Origin: [Flexibacter] sp. ATCC 35103
Lineage (GTDB): Bacteria > Bacteroidota > Bacteroidia > Flavobacteriales > Flavobacteriaceae
Direction of reading: 5' to 3'
DNA length: 64,000 nucleotides
Assembly: GCF_001975985.1 (NCBI RefSeq)
Contig: NZ_MTQF01000001.1
Coordinates: 580,943 to 644,942, forward strand
The notes beneath the pieces are model-generated. The model was given only the letters and a program-made list of their open reading frames with translations, was not told the DNA's origin and ran no database searches. Numbering within the stretch: the first letter of the stretch is position 1; the number at the start of each line of letters is the position of its first letter. Position numbers and translations under genes: made by a program. Positions 34,694 through 44,996 of this stretch are shown here, piece after piece.

Positions 34694-36091
34694 ATGCAAT
34701 TAAGCAACGAAGAAGAAGATTATAACCTATCCTTATCCAAATTTGAGTCGATGTTAAAAACTAACAAAGTACTCTTTTTTGATTCTGAAGAATTTGAAGA
34801 AATTATTCTTCATTATTTAGATATAGGCAAGGCTAATTTAGCAAAGAAGGCCTTGAAACTTGCATTAGACCAACACCCAAAATCTACGGGCTTAAAATTA
34901 GTACAAGTAGAAATGTTGGTTTACGACGACAAACTGGAGATCGCCGAGAAACTCTTAAATGAGTTATATGCAATCGAACCTAACAACGAGGAAATTTACA
35001 TCCAGAAAGCGAATATCTGTTCTAAAAGAGATCAACACGAAAAAGCGGTAGAATTACTTAAAATTGCCCTGCAATATACTGACGACTACGCTGATGTGTA
35101 CAACTTGATTGGAATGGAATATCTTTTCATGGATAACCTTGAAATGGCAAAAGATAGTTTTATCAAATGTCTTGAAGAAGATTTAGAAGATCAATCTGCC
35201 TTATATAACGTGGTATATTGTTTTGAATTTTTAGATCAAAATCAGGAAGCCATTGTATATTTAAACGAGTATATCAATAAAAATCCTTACAGCGAAATCG
35301 CATGGCACCAACTTGGCCGCCTGCATTATGGTGTAAAAGAATATGAAAATGCTATTCGTGCTTTTGATTATGCAACCCTGATCGACGATGAGTTTTTGGG
35401 TGCTTTCATGGAAAAAGCAAAAGCCTATGAGCGTTTGAAAAAATATGCTGAAGCGATCGAAAGTTACAACCGTACAATCGAACTGGACGACGCGACATCT
35501 TATGCGTTATTGCGTATTGGTAAATGTTACGAAAAATTAGGCAACGCCGTAAAAGCGCTTCAATATTATAATCAAACAGTACATGAAGATCCGCTTTTAG
35601 ACAAAGGATGGATTGCCATTACTGATTTTTATGTTCGTCAGAAAAATTTTCAAAAAGCATTATTTTTCGTCAATAAAGCATTAGCAATCGACAATCAAAA
35701 TAAGCTTTACTGGAAACGTTATGCGACGATCAACAAACAAATGAATTTCTTTGAAGAAGCAGAGTTTGGCTATAGGAAAGCAGTAGAATTTGGAGATTAT
35801 GCTCTGGACACCTGGTTGTTCTGGGTTGATATTCTTCAGTTTTTAGGTGAATTCGAAAGTGCAATTCAAACTTTATTACAGGCTTCTGAATATTTTCCTG
35901 AGGAAAATGAAGTAGAATATCGTTTAGCAGGATTGTATTTCATGATTCAGGAAAATACAAAAGCAAAGTTCCATTTAAGCAATGGTTTACGTTTAAACTT
36001 TGATAATTACATCTTGATCGAAGACTTATTTCCGGTAGTATGGTCAAAAAAAATGGTTAAAAATTATATCGAAAAACATAGAAAACAATAA
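34694..36091 (+). CDS. Tetratricopeptide repeat protein
   Basis: 465 residues made of roughly ten TPR units, for example AIRAFDYATLIDDEFLGAFMEKAKAYERLKKY and AIESYNRTIELDDATSYALLRIGKCYEKLGN in part. No signal peptide, so a cytoplasmic scaffold for protein contacts. It overlaps aroE by one base (TAATG), a fixed pairing in many Flavobacteriia that does not by itself imply a role in aromatic synthesis. No catalytic domain is seen. Confidence 0.92.
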   Translation: MQLSNEEEDYNLSLSKFESMLKTNKVLFFDSEEFEEIILHYLDIGKANLAKKALKLALDQHPKSTGLKLVQVEMLVYDDKLEIAEKLLNELYAIEPNNEEIYIQKANICSKRDQHEKAVELLKIALQYTDDYADVYNLIGMEYLFMDNLEMAKDSFIKCLEEDLEDQSALYNVVYCFEFLDQNQEAIVYLNEYINKNPYSEIAWHQLGRLHYGVKEYENAIRAFDYATLIDDEFLGAFMEKAKAYERLKKYAEAIESYNRTIELDDATSYALLRIGKCYEKLGNAVKALQYYNQTVHEDPLLDKGWIAITDFYVRQKNFQKALFFVNKALAIDNQNKLYWKRYATINKQMNFFEEAEFGYRKAVEFGDYALDTWLFWVDILQFLGEFESAIQTLLQASEYFPEENEVEYRLAGLYFMIQENTKAKFHLSNGLRLNFDNYILIEDLFPVVWSKKMVKNYIEKHRKQ

Positions 36092-36840
36092 TGATTGATA
36101 TTTTAAGAAGACGTTTTGGCTTGTTAGGCCGTAATATTAGTTACTCATTTTCAAAAGGATATTTTACAGAAAAATTTAGTGATGAAGTTTTTGCCGGCAA
36201 CAGCTACGAGAATTTTGACATCTCTGAAATTAATGATTTTACTGAATTAGTAAAAAACAATCCCGATTTAAAAGGGTTAAATGTTACAATTCCCTATAAA
36301 GAACAAGTTATCCCATTCTTAAATAAACTGTCAAAAAAGGCCGCTTTAATAGGCGCCGTAAATACCATTAAATTTACCAAAAACGGAAAATTAAAAGGAT
36401 ACAACACAGACTATTATGGTTTCAAAAAATCATTAGAACCATTATTAGAGCCACATCATAAAAAAGCACTTATTCTAGGCACAGGCGGCGCTTCAAAAGG
36501 TGTCGCTTTTGCTCTGGATGAACTTGGAATACCGTATACGTTTGTCTCAAGAGAAGCTAAAGAAAATATTATCGATTATAATTTAATAAATGCTACTACT
36601 TTTGACAATTTTCAAATTATAATTAACTGCACTCCTGTTGGAACAAGCCCTAACATTGAAGCATGTCCTGATCTACCTTATGAGTTTTTTACTGACAAAC
36701 ATATTGCATATGATTTAATATATAATCCTGCAGAGACTCAGTTCCTTAAAAACGCTAAAGAAAAGGGCGCAGTAATAAAAAATGGTTACGATATGCTTAT
36801 TTTTCAGGCAGAAAAAGCCTGGAAAATCTGGAATAAGTAA
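36091..36840 (+). CDS. aroE: Shikimate dehydrogenase
   Basis: 249 residues. Reduces 3-dehydroshikimate to shikimate with NADPH in the aromatic amino-acid pathway. Signatures: LLGRNISYSFSKGYF (substrate serines), GLNVTIPYKEQV with the catalytic Lys, GAVNTIKF, GYNTDYYGF with the catalytic Asp, NADPH loop LGTGGASKGVAFAL, and NGYDMLIFQAEKAW. It is slightly shorter than the E. coli enzyme but has all motifs. Translationally coupled to the TPR gene. Confidence 0.96.
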   Translation: MIDILRRRFGLLGRNISYSFSKGYFTEKFSDEVFAGNSYENFDISEINDFTELVKNNPDLKGLNVTIPYKEQVIPFLNKLSKKAALIGAVNTIKFTKNGKLKGYNTDYYGFKKSLEPLLEPHHKKALILGTGGASKGVAFALDELGIPYTFVSREAKENIIDYNLINATTFDNFQIIINCTPVGTSPNIEACPDLPYEFFTDKHIAYDLIYNPAETQFLKNAKEKGAVIKNGYDMLIFQAEKAWKIWNK

Positions 36841-36888
36841 AAAAGAATACTATAAATAAAAAACAATCTGGTTTTATTTGTAATTTAG

Positions 36889-36908
36889 ACTACTCATTAA
36901 TAAGTAGT
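36889..36908. promoter_or_regulatory. Near-palindrome immediately before an ATG
   Basis: ACTACT-N8-AGTAGT with an ATTAAT core, ending one base before the ATG at 36910. It could be an operator or an RNA stem that hides the start codon. Confidence 0.4.
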
Positions 36909-36909
36909 T

Positions 36910-37659
36910 ATGAATAAATTATACTTTTTTTATTTATCATTCTTTTTAATTACTTTTTCGATAAAAGCTCAGGATACTTTAGAACGAAAAAAAAATCCTT
37001 ACACAGAGGCACGTTATCATTATTATCTAAAAACTATTTTATTTTTTAATGAATATCTCGATACCGATTCCGGATCATATAATACTACACAGCTTCGGTT
37101 TTTGCACCCTATTGCAAACCAAGCCTGGAATTTAAGAGTAGATCTGCCTCTTATATCTACAAACACTTCATCTGTAAATAAAACCGGAATTGGTGATATT
37201 GGTATTGGCATCAGTTATATCCCTTATTTAGATCACAGCAAAGGTATTGCCTTCAGAACGAGGGTAATTTCAAATTCTGCTGTAGATCCCGCATTTGGTA
37301 CAGGAAAATGGGTTTTCGCCCCCGCATTATTTTATGGTACATATTTCATAGAAAAAAAGATGCTCTGGATTGCTTCGTTAGAAAACCAATTGAGTTTTGC
37401 CGGATCTGAGAATCGACAAAATATAACTACAACGGCATTCGAAAACTACTTTATGTACATCATTGGAAAAAACTGGATTGCTGCTGACGTTGCTTTTCGA
37501 TATAATGCAACCAACAAAGGATATCCCAATAATGCTTTTGTAGAATTTGGTCGAAAATTCACTTCAAATAACATGTTTTACATTCATCCCAGCATTGCAT
37601 TTGGTGGTCAGAAAACATACAATTATGGTATTGAAGTTGGATTTCTAACGTTGTTTTAG
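36910..37659 (+). CDS. Predicted outer-membrane beta-barrel protein
   Basis: 249 residues with a signal peptide ending IKAQ. The mature protein is a series of amphipathic strands with aromatic ends (GIGDIGIGISYIPYL, WVFAPALFYGTYFI, NYGIEVGFLTLF) and ends in Phe, as outer-membrane barrels do. I cannot name a family; small barrels of this type are often annotated as transporter or phenol MetA-like. No enzyme motif. It has its own near-palindromic element directly before the start and stands alone downstream of aroE. Confidence 0.7.
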   Translation: MNKLYFFYLSFFLITFSIKAQDTLERKKNPYTEARYHYYLKTILFFNEYLDTDSGSYNTTQLRFLHPIANQAWNLRVDLPLISTNTSSVNKTGIGDIGIGISYIPYLDHSKGIAFRTRVISNSAVDPAFGTGKWVFAPALFYGTYFIEKKMLWIASLENQLSFAGSENRQNITTTAFENYFMYIIGKNWIAADVAFRYNATNKGYPNNAFVEFGRKFTSNNMFYIHPSIAFGGQKTYNYGIEVGFLTLF

Positions 37660-37820
37660 TTATAAAAATTTAAAATTCTATATTAGTTTTTGAAAAATTA
37701 AATACTTTAAAATTTAAATTAAATTCAAAAAAAACAGCAAAAAAATTCATATCATATTTGTAAAATTGTATAAAAAATAAGAATTTAATCGAAAAATAGT
37801 GTATAAACAAACGAATTATT

Positions 37821-37850
37821 TTGTATTTAGAAACACCTTTACTATCTTTC
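37821..37850 (+). promoter_or_regulatory. Promoter of the DUF349 gene
   Basis: TTG (37821-37823), 19-base spacer, TATCTTTC (37843-37850), one mismatch from TAnnTTTG; 34 bases to the ATG. Confidence 0.6.
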
Positions 37851-37884
37851 GCTCTGTTTAAAATAAAAACCTTATACATTTAAA

Positions 37885-39876
37885 ATGTTAGAAGAAAAGA
37901 ATGATAACCTGCAGGAAGCAGACGGAAAAGTAGAAATCGAAATTAACGATTCTGTACAAGAGAATGCAATTGAAAAATTGGAGCCTGAAACAGTTGCCGA
38001 AAATCCAGTTTCTGAAACTGAAAATGAAGTAGAAAATACAACTGAACCAACTGAATCCAACCATCAGACTGCATTAGACGCGATAACAAACTCGAATGCC
38101 GAAGAAAGTGAAGATGAAACGCTAAAAGAGCGTCATGATATTCCTATGCAGGATTATGATACTTTCTCTTTGGATGCACTTGTTGATGAGCTTAAAAAAC
38201 TGATCAATACAGATAAAGTAATGTCTGTAAAAGATCATATCGAAGAAATTAAAAAGTCATTTTTATTACAATACAATCATCTTCTGGAGGAGAAAAAAGA
38301 AGAATTTAACGCTTCTAAACAAGATCCTAATGAAGAATTTGAATATCACTCTCCGTTAAAAAATAAATTTGACGAATATTACAATGTTTTCAGAGAAAAA
38401 AGAAATGCTCATTTCAAGCATTTACAAACCAATCTAAAAACAAATTTAGAAAACAGGCTTGCGATAGTTGAAGAGCTTAAAGAACTTATTAATCCGCAGG
38501 AAAACATCAAAGACACTCTTAAACATTTTAATGATTTAAGAGAAAGATGGAAAAATGCCGGAGCAATCCCAAAAGACAAATACAATCACGTTTGGAATAA
38601 TTATCATTTTCACGTTGAAAATTTTTACGATTACCTGCATTTAGACCGTGAAGCAAGAGACTTGGATTTTAAATACAATCTTGAGCAAAAGCAAAAAATA
38701 ATTACTCGTGTCGAAGAATTAGTAAATGAAACTGATATCAGTAAATCATTTAGAGAGCTACAAGATTTACACCGAATCTGGAAAGAAGATATTGGACCAG
38801 TTTCTAAAGAACACCGCGATACAATATGGAATAAATTTAGTGAACTAACTAAAAAAATCCATGACAAAAGAGAAGTTTTGTTTGAAAGCCAAAGAGCAAA
38901 CGAACAAAAAAATCTTGAAGTTAAAAAAGAAATTATTGCCAAAATTGAGGTTTTAGGTACTGAAAAAGTAAACTCCCACTCACAATGGCTAGTACAGATT
39001 CAGAAAGTAGAAGCGCTTAGAAATGAGTTTTTTGCTGCCGGAAAAGTACCTTCTGAAGTTAATGAAGAAACATGGGCTGCTTTTAAAACTGCCGTTAGAA
39101 ACTTTAATTCTTTTAAAAATTCATTTTACAAAGACATTAAAAAGGATCAAAACGACAATTTGAATAAAAAAATGGCTCTTGTTGCAAAAGCCAAAGAATT
39201 GCAGGAAAGTACAGATTTTGCTGCCACTACTCCAATCATGAAACAAATTCAGGAAGAGTGGAAACAAATTGGACACGTTCCTAAAAAATATTCAGATAAA
39301 ATCTGGAAAGAATTCAAAGATGCATGCAATCATTATTTTGATAAATTAAAAGAGCACAAATCAGAAGAAAACGTTGATGAAGTTGCTGCTTTCGATAATA
39401 AAAAAGCATACTTAGACATTTTAAGAGCTTACCAATTAACAGGCGATCACAAAACCGATCTTGATGCTATTAAAGCGCATATCGAAATCTGGAAAGGCTA
39501 CGGAAAAGTTCCTTTTTCAAGACGTCATATCGAAGGAAAATTCAATAAAATATTAGATGCACTTTTTGAAAAATTAAGTTTGAGTAAAAAAGAAACTGAA
39601 ATGATGCGTTTCTCTAATAGAATCGATTCTTTATCTGACAGTAATGATACTCGTAAATTAGATAATGAAAAGATTTTCTTAATGCGTAAAATTGAAGAAG
39701 TTCAAAATGAAATTTTCCAATTAGAGAACAATATTCAGTTTTTTACGAATACAAAAAATGCCAAAAAAGAAAATTCTATCGTTCTTGAAGTACGCAAAAA
39801 CATCGCTATTCATAAAGAAAGCCTTGAACTTTGGAAAGATAAATTGAAACAATTACGTAACCTGGGTCAGGAATAA
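37885..39876 (+). CDS. DUF349 repeat protein
   Basis: 663 residues. An acidic N-terminal tail of about 75 residues (Glu/Asn/Thr-rich) is followed by five or so DUF349 helical units, each with the W-K...G-x-(V/I)-P/(S/K) pattern: LRERWKNAGAIPKDKYNHVW, DLHRIWKEDIGPVSKEHRD, EEWKQIGHVPKKYSDKIW, IEIWKGYGKVPFSRRHIE. A coiled coil closes the protein. Function is not established for the family. Cytoplasmic. Monocistronic, with its own promoter and terminator. Confidence 0.9.
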   Translation: MLEEKNDNLQEADGKVEIEINDSVQENAIEKLEPETVAENPVSETENEVENTTEPTESNHQTALDAITNSNAEESEDETLKERHDIPMQDYDTFSLDALVDELKKLINTDKVMSVKDHIEEIKKSFLLQYNHLLEEKKEEFNASKQDPNEEFEYHSPLKNKFDEYYNVFREKRNAHFKHLQTNLKTNLENRLAIVEELKELINPQENIKDTLKHFNDLRERWKNAGAIPKDKYNHVWNNYHFHVENFYDYLHLDREARDLDFKYNLEQKQKIITRVEELVNETDISKSFRELQDLHRIWKEDIGPVSKEHRDTIWNKFSELTKKIHDKREVLFESQRANEQKNLEVKKEIIAKIEVLGTEKVNSHSQWLVQIQKVEALRNEFFAAGKVPSEVNEETWAAFKTAVRNFNSFKNSFYKDIKKDQNDNLNKKMALVAKAKELQESTDFAATTPIMKQIQEEWKQIGHVPKKYSDKIWKEFKDACNHYFDKLKEHKSEENVDEVAAFDNKKAYLDILRAYQLTGDHKTDLDAIKAHIEIWKGYGKVPFSRRHIEGKFNKILDALFEKLSLSKKETEMMRFSNRIDSLSDSNDTRKLDNEKIFLMRKIEEVQNEIFQLENNIQFFTNTKNAKKENSIVLEVRKNIAIHKESLELWKDKLKQLRNLGQE

Positions 39877-39900
39877 CGTTTTTAAGTTTCTAGAATAAAT

Positions 39901-39937
39901 AAAAAGGTGTAATGATATATTTCGTTACACCTTTTTT
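39901..39937 (+). terminator. Terminator after the DUF349 gene
   Basis: AAAAAGGTGTAA / TTACACCTTTTTT stem with a 12-base loop. Confidence 0.85.
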
Positions 39938-39953
39938 ATGTTAAAACGTTTTT

Positions 39954-40078
39954 TTTTACCGCAAAGAACACAAAGGTTTACGCAAAGTTAGCAAAGCTAA
40001 ATACACATACAGCTTTGCGAACTTTGTGTTTTCATAACCGCAATGCAAAATAAAACCTTAGCGTTCTTTGCGGTAAAA
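39954..40078. repeat. Nested inverted repeat of the GCAAAG family
   Basis: Outer arms 39954-39979 and 40053-40078 match at 23 of 26 positions (TTTTACCGCAAAGAAC). Inner arms around 39983-39998 and 40012-40027 share CAAAGTTNGCAAAGCT. The whole could fold into a cruciform or long RNA hairpin. No coding frame. It recalls the element at 27283-27355 and scattered pieces near 33050 and 61755. Confidence 0.75.
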
Positions 40079-40104
40079 CTCACTCCAACATTTATCTCAT
40101 TTCA

Positions 40105-40139
40105 ACCTGAAACCTGAAACCTGAAATCTGAAACATAAA
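40105..40139. repeat. Phased heptamer array (ACCTGAA type)
   Basis: Five units in register: ACCTGAA three times, ATCTGAA, ACATAAA. Upstream of the OsmC gene, before its -7 element TATATTTG (40203-40210). Confidence 0.75.
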
Positions 40140-40202
40140 AATAAACCCCAAACCTTAACATTGCCAATTCAACTTCATAAAACTATTCTGTAAAATATTT
40201 AT

Positions 40203-40210
40203 TATATTTG
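40203..40210 (+). promoter_or_regulatory. Candidate -7 element of the OsmC gene
   Basis: TATATTTG, exact fit to TAnnTTTG, 70 bases before the ATG. No convincing -33 TTG. Confidence 0.45.
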
Positions 40211-40280
40211 ATAACCACATCATCTTTTGATGATCAATAAGATGAACAAATTCAATTATTAATCCTAATAACGACGAAAA

Positions 40281-40697
40281 ATGAAATTTACAAGAAAAGC
40301 AAATGCCAACTGGAAAGGAACCGGTATGGAAGGAACCGGAAAAATCAGTACTCAAAGTACCACATTAGATAATGCACAATTATCATTTAAAACCAGGTTT
40401 GCAGACGGAGTTGGAACTAATCCTGAAGAATTGGTTGCTGCAGCGCATTCAGGCTGTTTTACAATGCAATTAAGCTTTTTACTTAATGAAGGCGGCTTTA
40501 CTGCAGATGATTTAAATACAGAAGCTACAGTAACTTTTGAAGACGGAACAATAACTTTGATACATTTAGACTTAAAAGGCAAAGTTCCTAACATTTCAGC
40601 TGAAGAGTTTGAAAAAACAGCAGCAAAAGCAAAAGAAATCTGCCCGATTTCTAAACTTCTAAATACTACGATTACGCTTTCTGTTACTTTACTATAA
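40281..40697 (+). CDS. OsmC/Ohr-family peroxiredoxin-like protein
   Basis: 138 residues. OsmC proteins reduce organic hydroperoxides through a pair of cysteines. The first is clear in VAAAHSGCFTMQLSF; the second is in KEICPISKLL near the C-terminus. The N-terminal strand (ANWKGTGMEGTGKISTQS) and GTNPEELVAAA are typical of OsmC. Cytoplasmic. It ends at a bidirectional terminator shared with the convergent TPR gene. Confidence 0.93.
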   Translation: MKFTRKANANWKGTGMEGTGKISTQSTTLDNAQLSFKTRFADGVGTNPEELVAAAHSGCFTMQLSFLLNEGGFTADDLNTEATVTFEDGTITLIHLDLKGKVPNISAEEFEKTAAKAKEICPISKLLNTTITLSVTLL

Positions 40698-40721
40698 GTT
40701 ACTTAAATAAATTATGAGCAT

Positions 40722-40757
40722 AAAAAAAACCATTCACCGCGGTGAATGGTTTTTTTT
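40722..40757. terminator. Perfect 36-bp palindromic bidirectional terminator
   Basis: Eight A, ACCATTCACCG and its exact complement, eight T. It serves both the OsmC gene and the convergent TPR gene. Confidence 0.92.
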
Positions 40758-40779
40758 ATTTTATAAAATCCTTTTAGAA

Positions 40780-42057
40780 TTACATTGTAGCTTTTAAAGC
40801 TTTTGCTTCAGCAGTCATTTCTAACGCTTTATAAACACCTAATAATGTTTTAGAAACATCTTCGTTTTTAGGATCTAATTCATTTGCTTTTTTAAGGTAA
40901 GGAATAACTCCTTTAAAAACATTTTCTCTTTGTGCTTTCAACACATCGTAACGTTTCATATCTTTTGCAGAAGTACCCAATTTATTCATCTCATCAATAA
41001 TTGGTTTTTCAGCTTCTAATTTCAAAGCTGCCAGGTTAAGATAAGCATTTGCATAGTTTGGATTAATCTCGATAGCTTTCAAATAATATTTCTCAGCATC
41101 AGCATTATTCTTCGAATTTGCACTAATAACTCCTAAATTAAATACTAAATCAGCATTGTTTGGTTCTTTTTGCAAAGCTTCACCAACTAATTTTTTGTAA
41201 GTTTCAAAATCTTTAGATTCTAAGTATAAGTTAGCTTCTGTAAGAATTAAAGAAGCATCATCCGGATTTGCTTTTCTTGCATCAGCGATAGCTTTTTTAG
41301 CATCTTCGCTACGTCCTTTTTGAACTAAAATTAAAGCTAAGTTTTTATAAATTTCACCTCTTTTAGAAGGAATAGCTTCAGTTTTAGGCTTTTCGTGAGT
41401 TCCTAATTTTACCGCTAAATCTCTGTCTTTAGCACTATTAAAACCGTCCTCGTTACCTGAAATTTTATTTACAGCAGTATAACTAGTTCCTTTTCCTGAA
41501 TAGTTTAATTTTTTTAATTCTTCGTACATTGGTAATGCAAGATCAAAATCCTGAGCATTTACTGCTGTTGAAGCTGCGTAATATAAATTGATTGTATCAT
41601 TTTTATCTAACAAATAAGCATCATACAATTTTTTTGCTCCTTCAGCATGTTTGGTAGCCTGAGAATCTGCAATAGCTGAGTTAATCAGTTTTCCTTTAAT
41701 CTCAGTGATTGAAGCTGCAGCCTGAGTTGAATATTTCACTTTTCCAGATGCTTTTTCAACGTCGATTAGTTTTTTATAGCTTTCAGCTGCAAGAGACAAG
41801 TTTTTACTTTCTTCAACTTTTTTATTTGCTAATTCTAAGTAAGCATTTCCTTTTACAAAATAGTATTGTGCCTGCTCAACATCTTTGGCATTTACAACCA
41901 GGTTTTCAGCATCTTTCAAAATAGCAATCGCTCCTTGTGCGTCTCCTCCTTTTAATGCTTTTTCAGCACTTTTTATCTGATCTTTTTGAGCAAAAGTAGC
42001 TACTGAAATCAATAATGCTGACGCAAGTATTACATATTTACTTTTCATAGTATTCAA
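40780..42057 (-). CDS. Exported tetratricopeptide repeat protein
   Basis: 425 residues with a signal peptide (YVILASALLISVATFAQ). TPR units run through the protein (KNLALILVQKGRSEDAKKAI, NAYLNLAALKLEAEKP). It is likely a periplasmic scaffold; no enzyme domain is visible. It lies 38 bases downstream of gyrA on the same strand, so it is probably co-transcribed with it, a steady pairing in flavobacteria. The first ATG gives an extra MNT before MKSKY; either start is possible. Confidence 0.9.
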   Translation of the reverse strand: MNTMKSKYVILASALLISVATFAQKDQIKSAEKALKGGDAQGAIAILKDAENLVVNAKDVEQAQYYFVKGNAYLELANKKVEESKNLSLAAESYKKLIDVEKASGKVKYSTQAAASITEIKGKLINSAIADSQATKHAEGAKKLYDAYLLDKNDTINLYYAASTAVNAQDFDLALPMYEELKKLNYSGKGTSYTAVNKISGNEDGFNSAKDRDLAVKLGTHEKPKTEAIPSKRGEIYKNLALILVQKGRSEDAKKAIADARKANPDDASLILTEANLYLESKDFETYKKLVGEALQKEPNNADLVFNLGVISANSKNNADAEKYYLKAIEINPNYANAYLNLAALKLEAEKPIIDEMNKLGTSAKDMKRYDVLKAQRENVFKGVIPYLKKANELDPKNEDVSKTLLGVYKALEMTAEAKALKATM

Positions 42058-42095
42058 TTTGTGGTTTTTAATTTTAATTTTCGTAATTGTTATTT

Positions 42096-44738
42096 TTATT
42101 CTTCAGATTCTTCTTCTTCAGAATCATCTTCATCTTCTACATCTTCTTCAGAATCATCATCCTCATCATCTTCTACAGTTCCGTCATCTTCAAGAACTTC
42201 TAAATCCGGTTTTACTCTTTCGATAGCAGATTCAATAACATTTCCATCTTCATCAACAACAACTTCTGCAACATCGTCTTTCATAACTTTTGTTACAGCA
42301 GCGATAGAATCTTTACCTTTTAAGTTAATCAATCGAACACCTTGCGTTGCACGACCCATTACACGTAAATCTTCAATTGCCATTCTGATTGTCAATCCGG
42401 ATTTATTAATGATCATTAAATCATCAGCATCAGTTACGTTGCTAATAGAAATTAATTTTCCAGTTTTTTCTGTGATATTAAGCGTCTTAACACCTTTACC
42501 ACCACGGTTTGTGATTCTGTAAACATCTTCTCCATCGTCATCAACTAATTTAGTACGTTTACCGTATCCGTTTTCAGTTACAACTAAAATCTGTGTATCG
42601 TTTACATTTTCTTTATCAACCGTAACCATACCAATTACTTCATCGGTATCGTCTTTTAAGGTAATTCCGCGAACTCCGGAAGCTGTTCTTCCCATCGGAC
42701 GCGTTTTGGTTTCTTCAAAACGAACTAATTTACCGGATTTAACAGCCAGGATAATTTGGCTTTCTCCGTTAGTTAATTTTGCTTCAAGTAACTCATCACC
42801 TTCTTTAATAGTAATTGCAGCAACACCATTTACCCTTGGTTTAGAATACTTCTCTAAAGATGTTTTCTTAACCTGACCTTGTTTTGTCACCATTACAAGA
42901 TTATGACTGTTGATATAATCTTTGTCTTTTAAGTCTTGTGTACAAATGAAAGCTTTTACTTTATCATCACTTTCAATGTTTACTAAGTTCTGGATTGCTC
43001 TACCTTTTGCAGTTTTGCTTCCTTCAGGAATTTCGTAAACACGCATCCAGAAACATTTTCCTTTTTGCGTAAAGAACATCATATATTGGTGATTGGTTGC
43101 AACGAACATATGCTCAAGAAAATCCTGATCTCTTGTTCCTGCGCTTTTTTGACCAACTCCACCTCTATTTTGAGTTTTGTATTCTGTTAAGTTAGTACGT
43201 TTGATGTAGCCAGCGTGAGAAATTGTAATTACTACATTTTCATCTGCAATTAAATCTTCGATACTTACATCTCCACCAGAATATTCGATTTGAGAACGAC
43301 GCTCATCTCCGTATTTGTCACGAATTTCTTCAAGCTCTTCTTTGATTAAGTTTGTTCTTAAATCCACATCTGCCAATAACGCTTTCAAATGCTCGATTAA
43401 CTTCATTAATTCGTCATATTCAGCTCTTAACTTATCTTGCTCCAGACCTGTTAACTGACGCAAACGCATCTCAACAATTGCACGAGCCTGAATATCTGAT
43501 AAATTGAATCTTTCGATTAATTTCTCACGAGCTTCTTCAGTATTTTTAGAACCTCTGATGATCGCAATTACTTCATCAATATTATCAGAAGCGATAATTA
43601 AACCTTCTAAAATGTGAGCTCTTTCTTCTGCTTTACGCAATTCAAAACGAGTTCTACGAACCACTACATCATGACGGTGCTCGATAAAATAGTGAATCAT
43701 ATCTTTTAGATTCAACATTTGTGGGCGACCTTTTACTAATGCAATATTATTTACACTAAAAGAAGATTGTAATGATGTAAATTTATATAAGGTATTCAAA
43801 ACTACGTTTGGCGTAGCGTCACGTTTCAGGATATAAACGATACGCATACCATTTCTGTCTGATTCGTCACGAATGTTCGCAATACCTTCAATTTTTTTAT
43901 CGTTAACTAAATCAGCCGTACGTTTGATCATTTCAGCTTTGTTCACCTGATACGGAATCTCCGTTACGATGATACATTCTCTTCCGTCAACTTCTTCAAA
44001 ACCAACTTTTGCACGCATTACAATACGTCCTCTACCGGTTTTAAAAGCTTCACGAACTCCTTCATAACCATATATTACACCACCGGTTGGAAAATCGGGA
44101 GCTTTAATATGTGTCATTAATTCGTCAACTTCAATATCGTTATTATCAAGGTACGCTAAAGTACCATTGATAACTTCAGTTAAATTGTGTGGAGGCATAT
44201 TTGTTGCCATACCAACTGCAATACCTGTTGCTCCGTTTACTAATAAAGTAGGAACTCTTGTAGGCATTACTTTTGGCTCATATAATGTATCGTCAAAGTT
44301 CAATTGAAAATCAACTGTTTCTTTTTCGATATCTGCCATAATATCTTCAGAGATTTTACGCATTCTGGCCTCAGTATAACGCATCGCTGCAGGACTGTCA
44401 CCATCAACAGAACCAAAGTTACCCTGACCATCCACTAATAAATAACGCATACTCCATTCCTGAGCCATACGAACCATTGCATCATAAACAGAAGTATCCC
44501 CGTGTGGGTGATACTTACCCAGAACCTCTCCTACGATTCTTGCAGACTTTTTGTGGGCAGATCTTGAAGTTACACCTAAATCATACATTCCGTAAAGAAC
44601 TCTTCGATGCACTGGTTTCAAGCCATCTCTAACATCAGGAAGCGCTCTCGATACAATTACTGACATCGAATAATCGATGTAAGCTGATTTCATTTCATCT
44701 TCAATGTTAATAGGAATTAACTTTTCTCCTTCAGACAT
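42096..44738 (-). CDS. gyrA: DNA gyrase subunit A
   Basis: 880 residues. Breaks and rejoins DNA to introduce negative supercoils with GyrB. The catalytic tyrosine is Y121 ([10 protein letters not shown]). The quinolone region reads [17 protein letters not shown] with T82 and D86, the wild-type residues reported for flavobacteria, so no resistance change is seen here. The C-terminal domain has the six-blade beta-pinwheel repeats, including the GyrA box form QNRGGVGQ. The last 35 residues are almost all Glu and Asp, a longer acidic tail than in most GyrA. Divergent from clpC. Confidence 0.98.
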   Translation of the reverse strand: MSEGEKLIPINIEDEMKSAYIDYSMSVIVSRALPDVRDGLKPVHRRVLYGMYDLGVTSRSAHKKSARIVGEVLGKYHPHGDTSVYDAMVRMAQEWSMRYLLVDGQGNFGSVDGDSPAAMRYTEARMRKISEDIMADIEKETVDFQLNFDDTLYEPKVMPTRVPTLLVNGATGIAVGMATNMPPHNLTEVINGTLAYLDNNDIEVDELMTHIKAPDFPTGGVIYGYEGVREAFKTGRGRIVMRAKVGFEEVDGRECIIVTEIPYQVNKAEMIKRTADLVNDKKIEGIANIRDESDRNGMRIVYILKRDATPNVVLNTLYKFTSLQSSFSVNNIALVKGRPQMLNLKDMIHYFIEHRHDVVVRRTRFELRKAEERAHILEGLIIASDNIDEVIAIIRGSKNTEEAREKLIERFNLSDIQARAIVEMRLRQLTGLEQDKLRAEYDELMKLIEHLKALLADVDLRTNLIKEELEEIRDKYGDERRSQIEYSGGDVSIEDLIADENVVITISHAGYIKRTNLTEYKTQNRGGVGQKSAGTRDQDFLEHMFVATNHQYMMFFTQKGKCFWMRVYEIPEGSKTAKGRAIQNLVNIESDDKVKAFICTQDLKDKDYINSHNLVMVTKQGQVKKTSLEKYSKPRVNGVAAITIKEGDELLEAKLTNGESQIILAVKSGKLVRFEETKTRPMGRTASGVRGITLKDDTDEVIGMVTVDKENVNDTQILVVTENGYGKRTKLVDDDGEDVYRITNRGGKGVKTLNITEKTGKLISISNVTDADDLMIINKSGLTIRMAIEDLRVMGRATQGVRLINLKGKDSIAAVTKVMKDDVAEVVVDEDGNVIESAIERVKPDLEVLEDDGTVEDDEDDDSEEDVEDEDDSEEEESEE

Positions 44739-44946
44739 AAGTTGTTATGTTTAAATAATTATATTAGTTTCAAAGCGTGCCAAGATACGTTTTTTTGGAA
44801 TTTTTTCAGCTATTTACTTACACTTATTTCAATGATTTATTAACAACTTTATTTTAGCTTTTAGTTAATAAATTAAGCACATTTTAACGCTTTTATTGCT
44901 ATTTTTTTTGTCTCTTAGCTGTCAGGAGTTCCTTAAGGGTATGGTT

Positions 44947-44978
44947 TTTGTTTTTCAAACACTAATTCACTAAATTTA
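44947..44978 (+). promoter_or_regulatory. Candidate clpC promoter
   Basis: TTTG (44947-44950), 20-base spacer, TAAATTTA (44971-44978), one mismatch from TAnnTTTG, 18 bases before the ATG. No CtsR-type direct repeat is seen. Confidence 0.5.
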
Positions 44979-44996
44979 CAATACCAATTATATATT

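Noticed and set aside
42061..42522. Ser-rich rightward frame opposite the end of gyrA
   Set aside because: Serine runs are the antisense of the acidic GyrA tail.
42096..44738. Quinolone-resistance change at GyrA residue 82
   Set aside because: Thr82 is the normal residue in flavobacteria, not a mutation.
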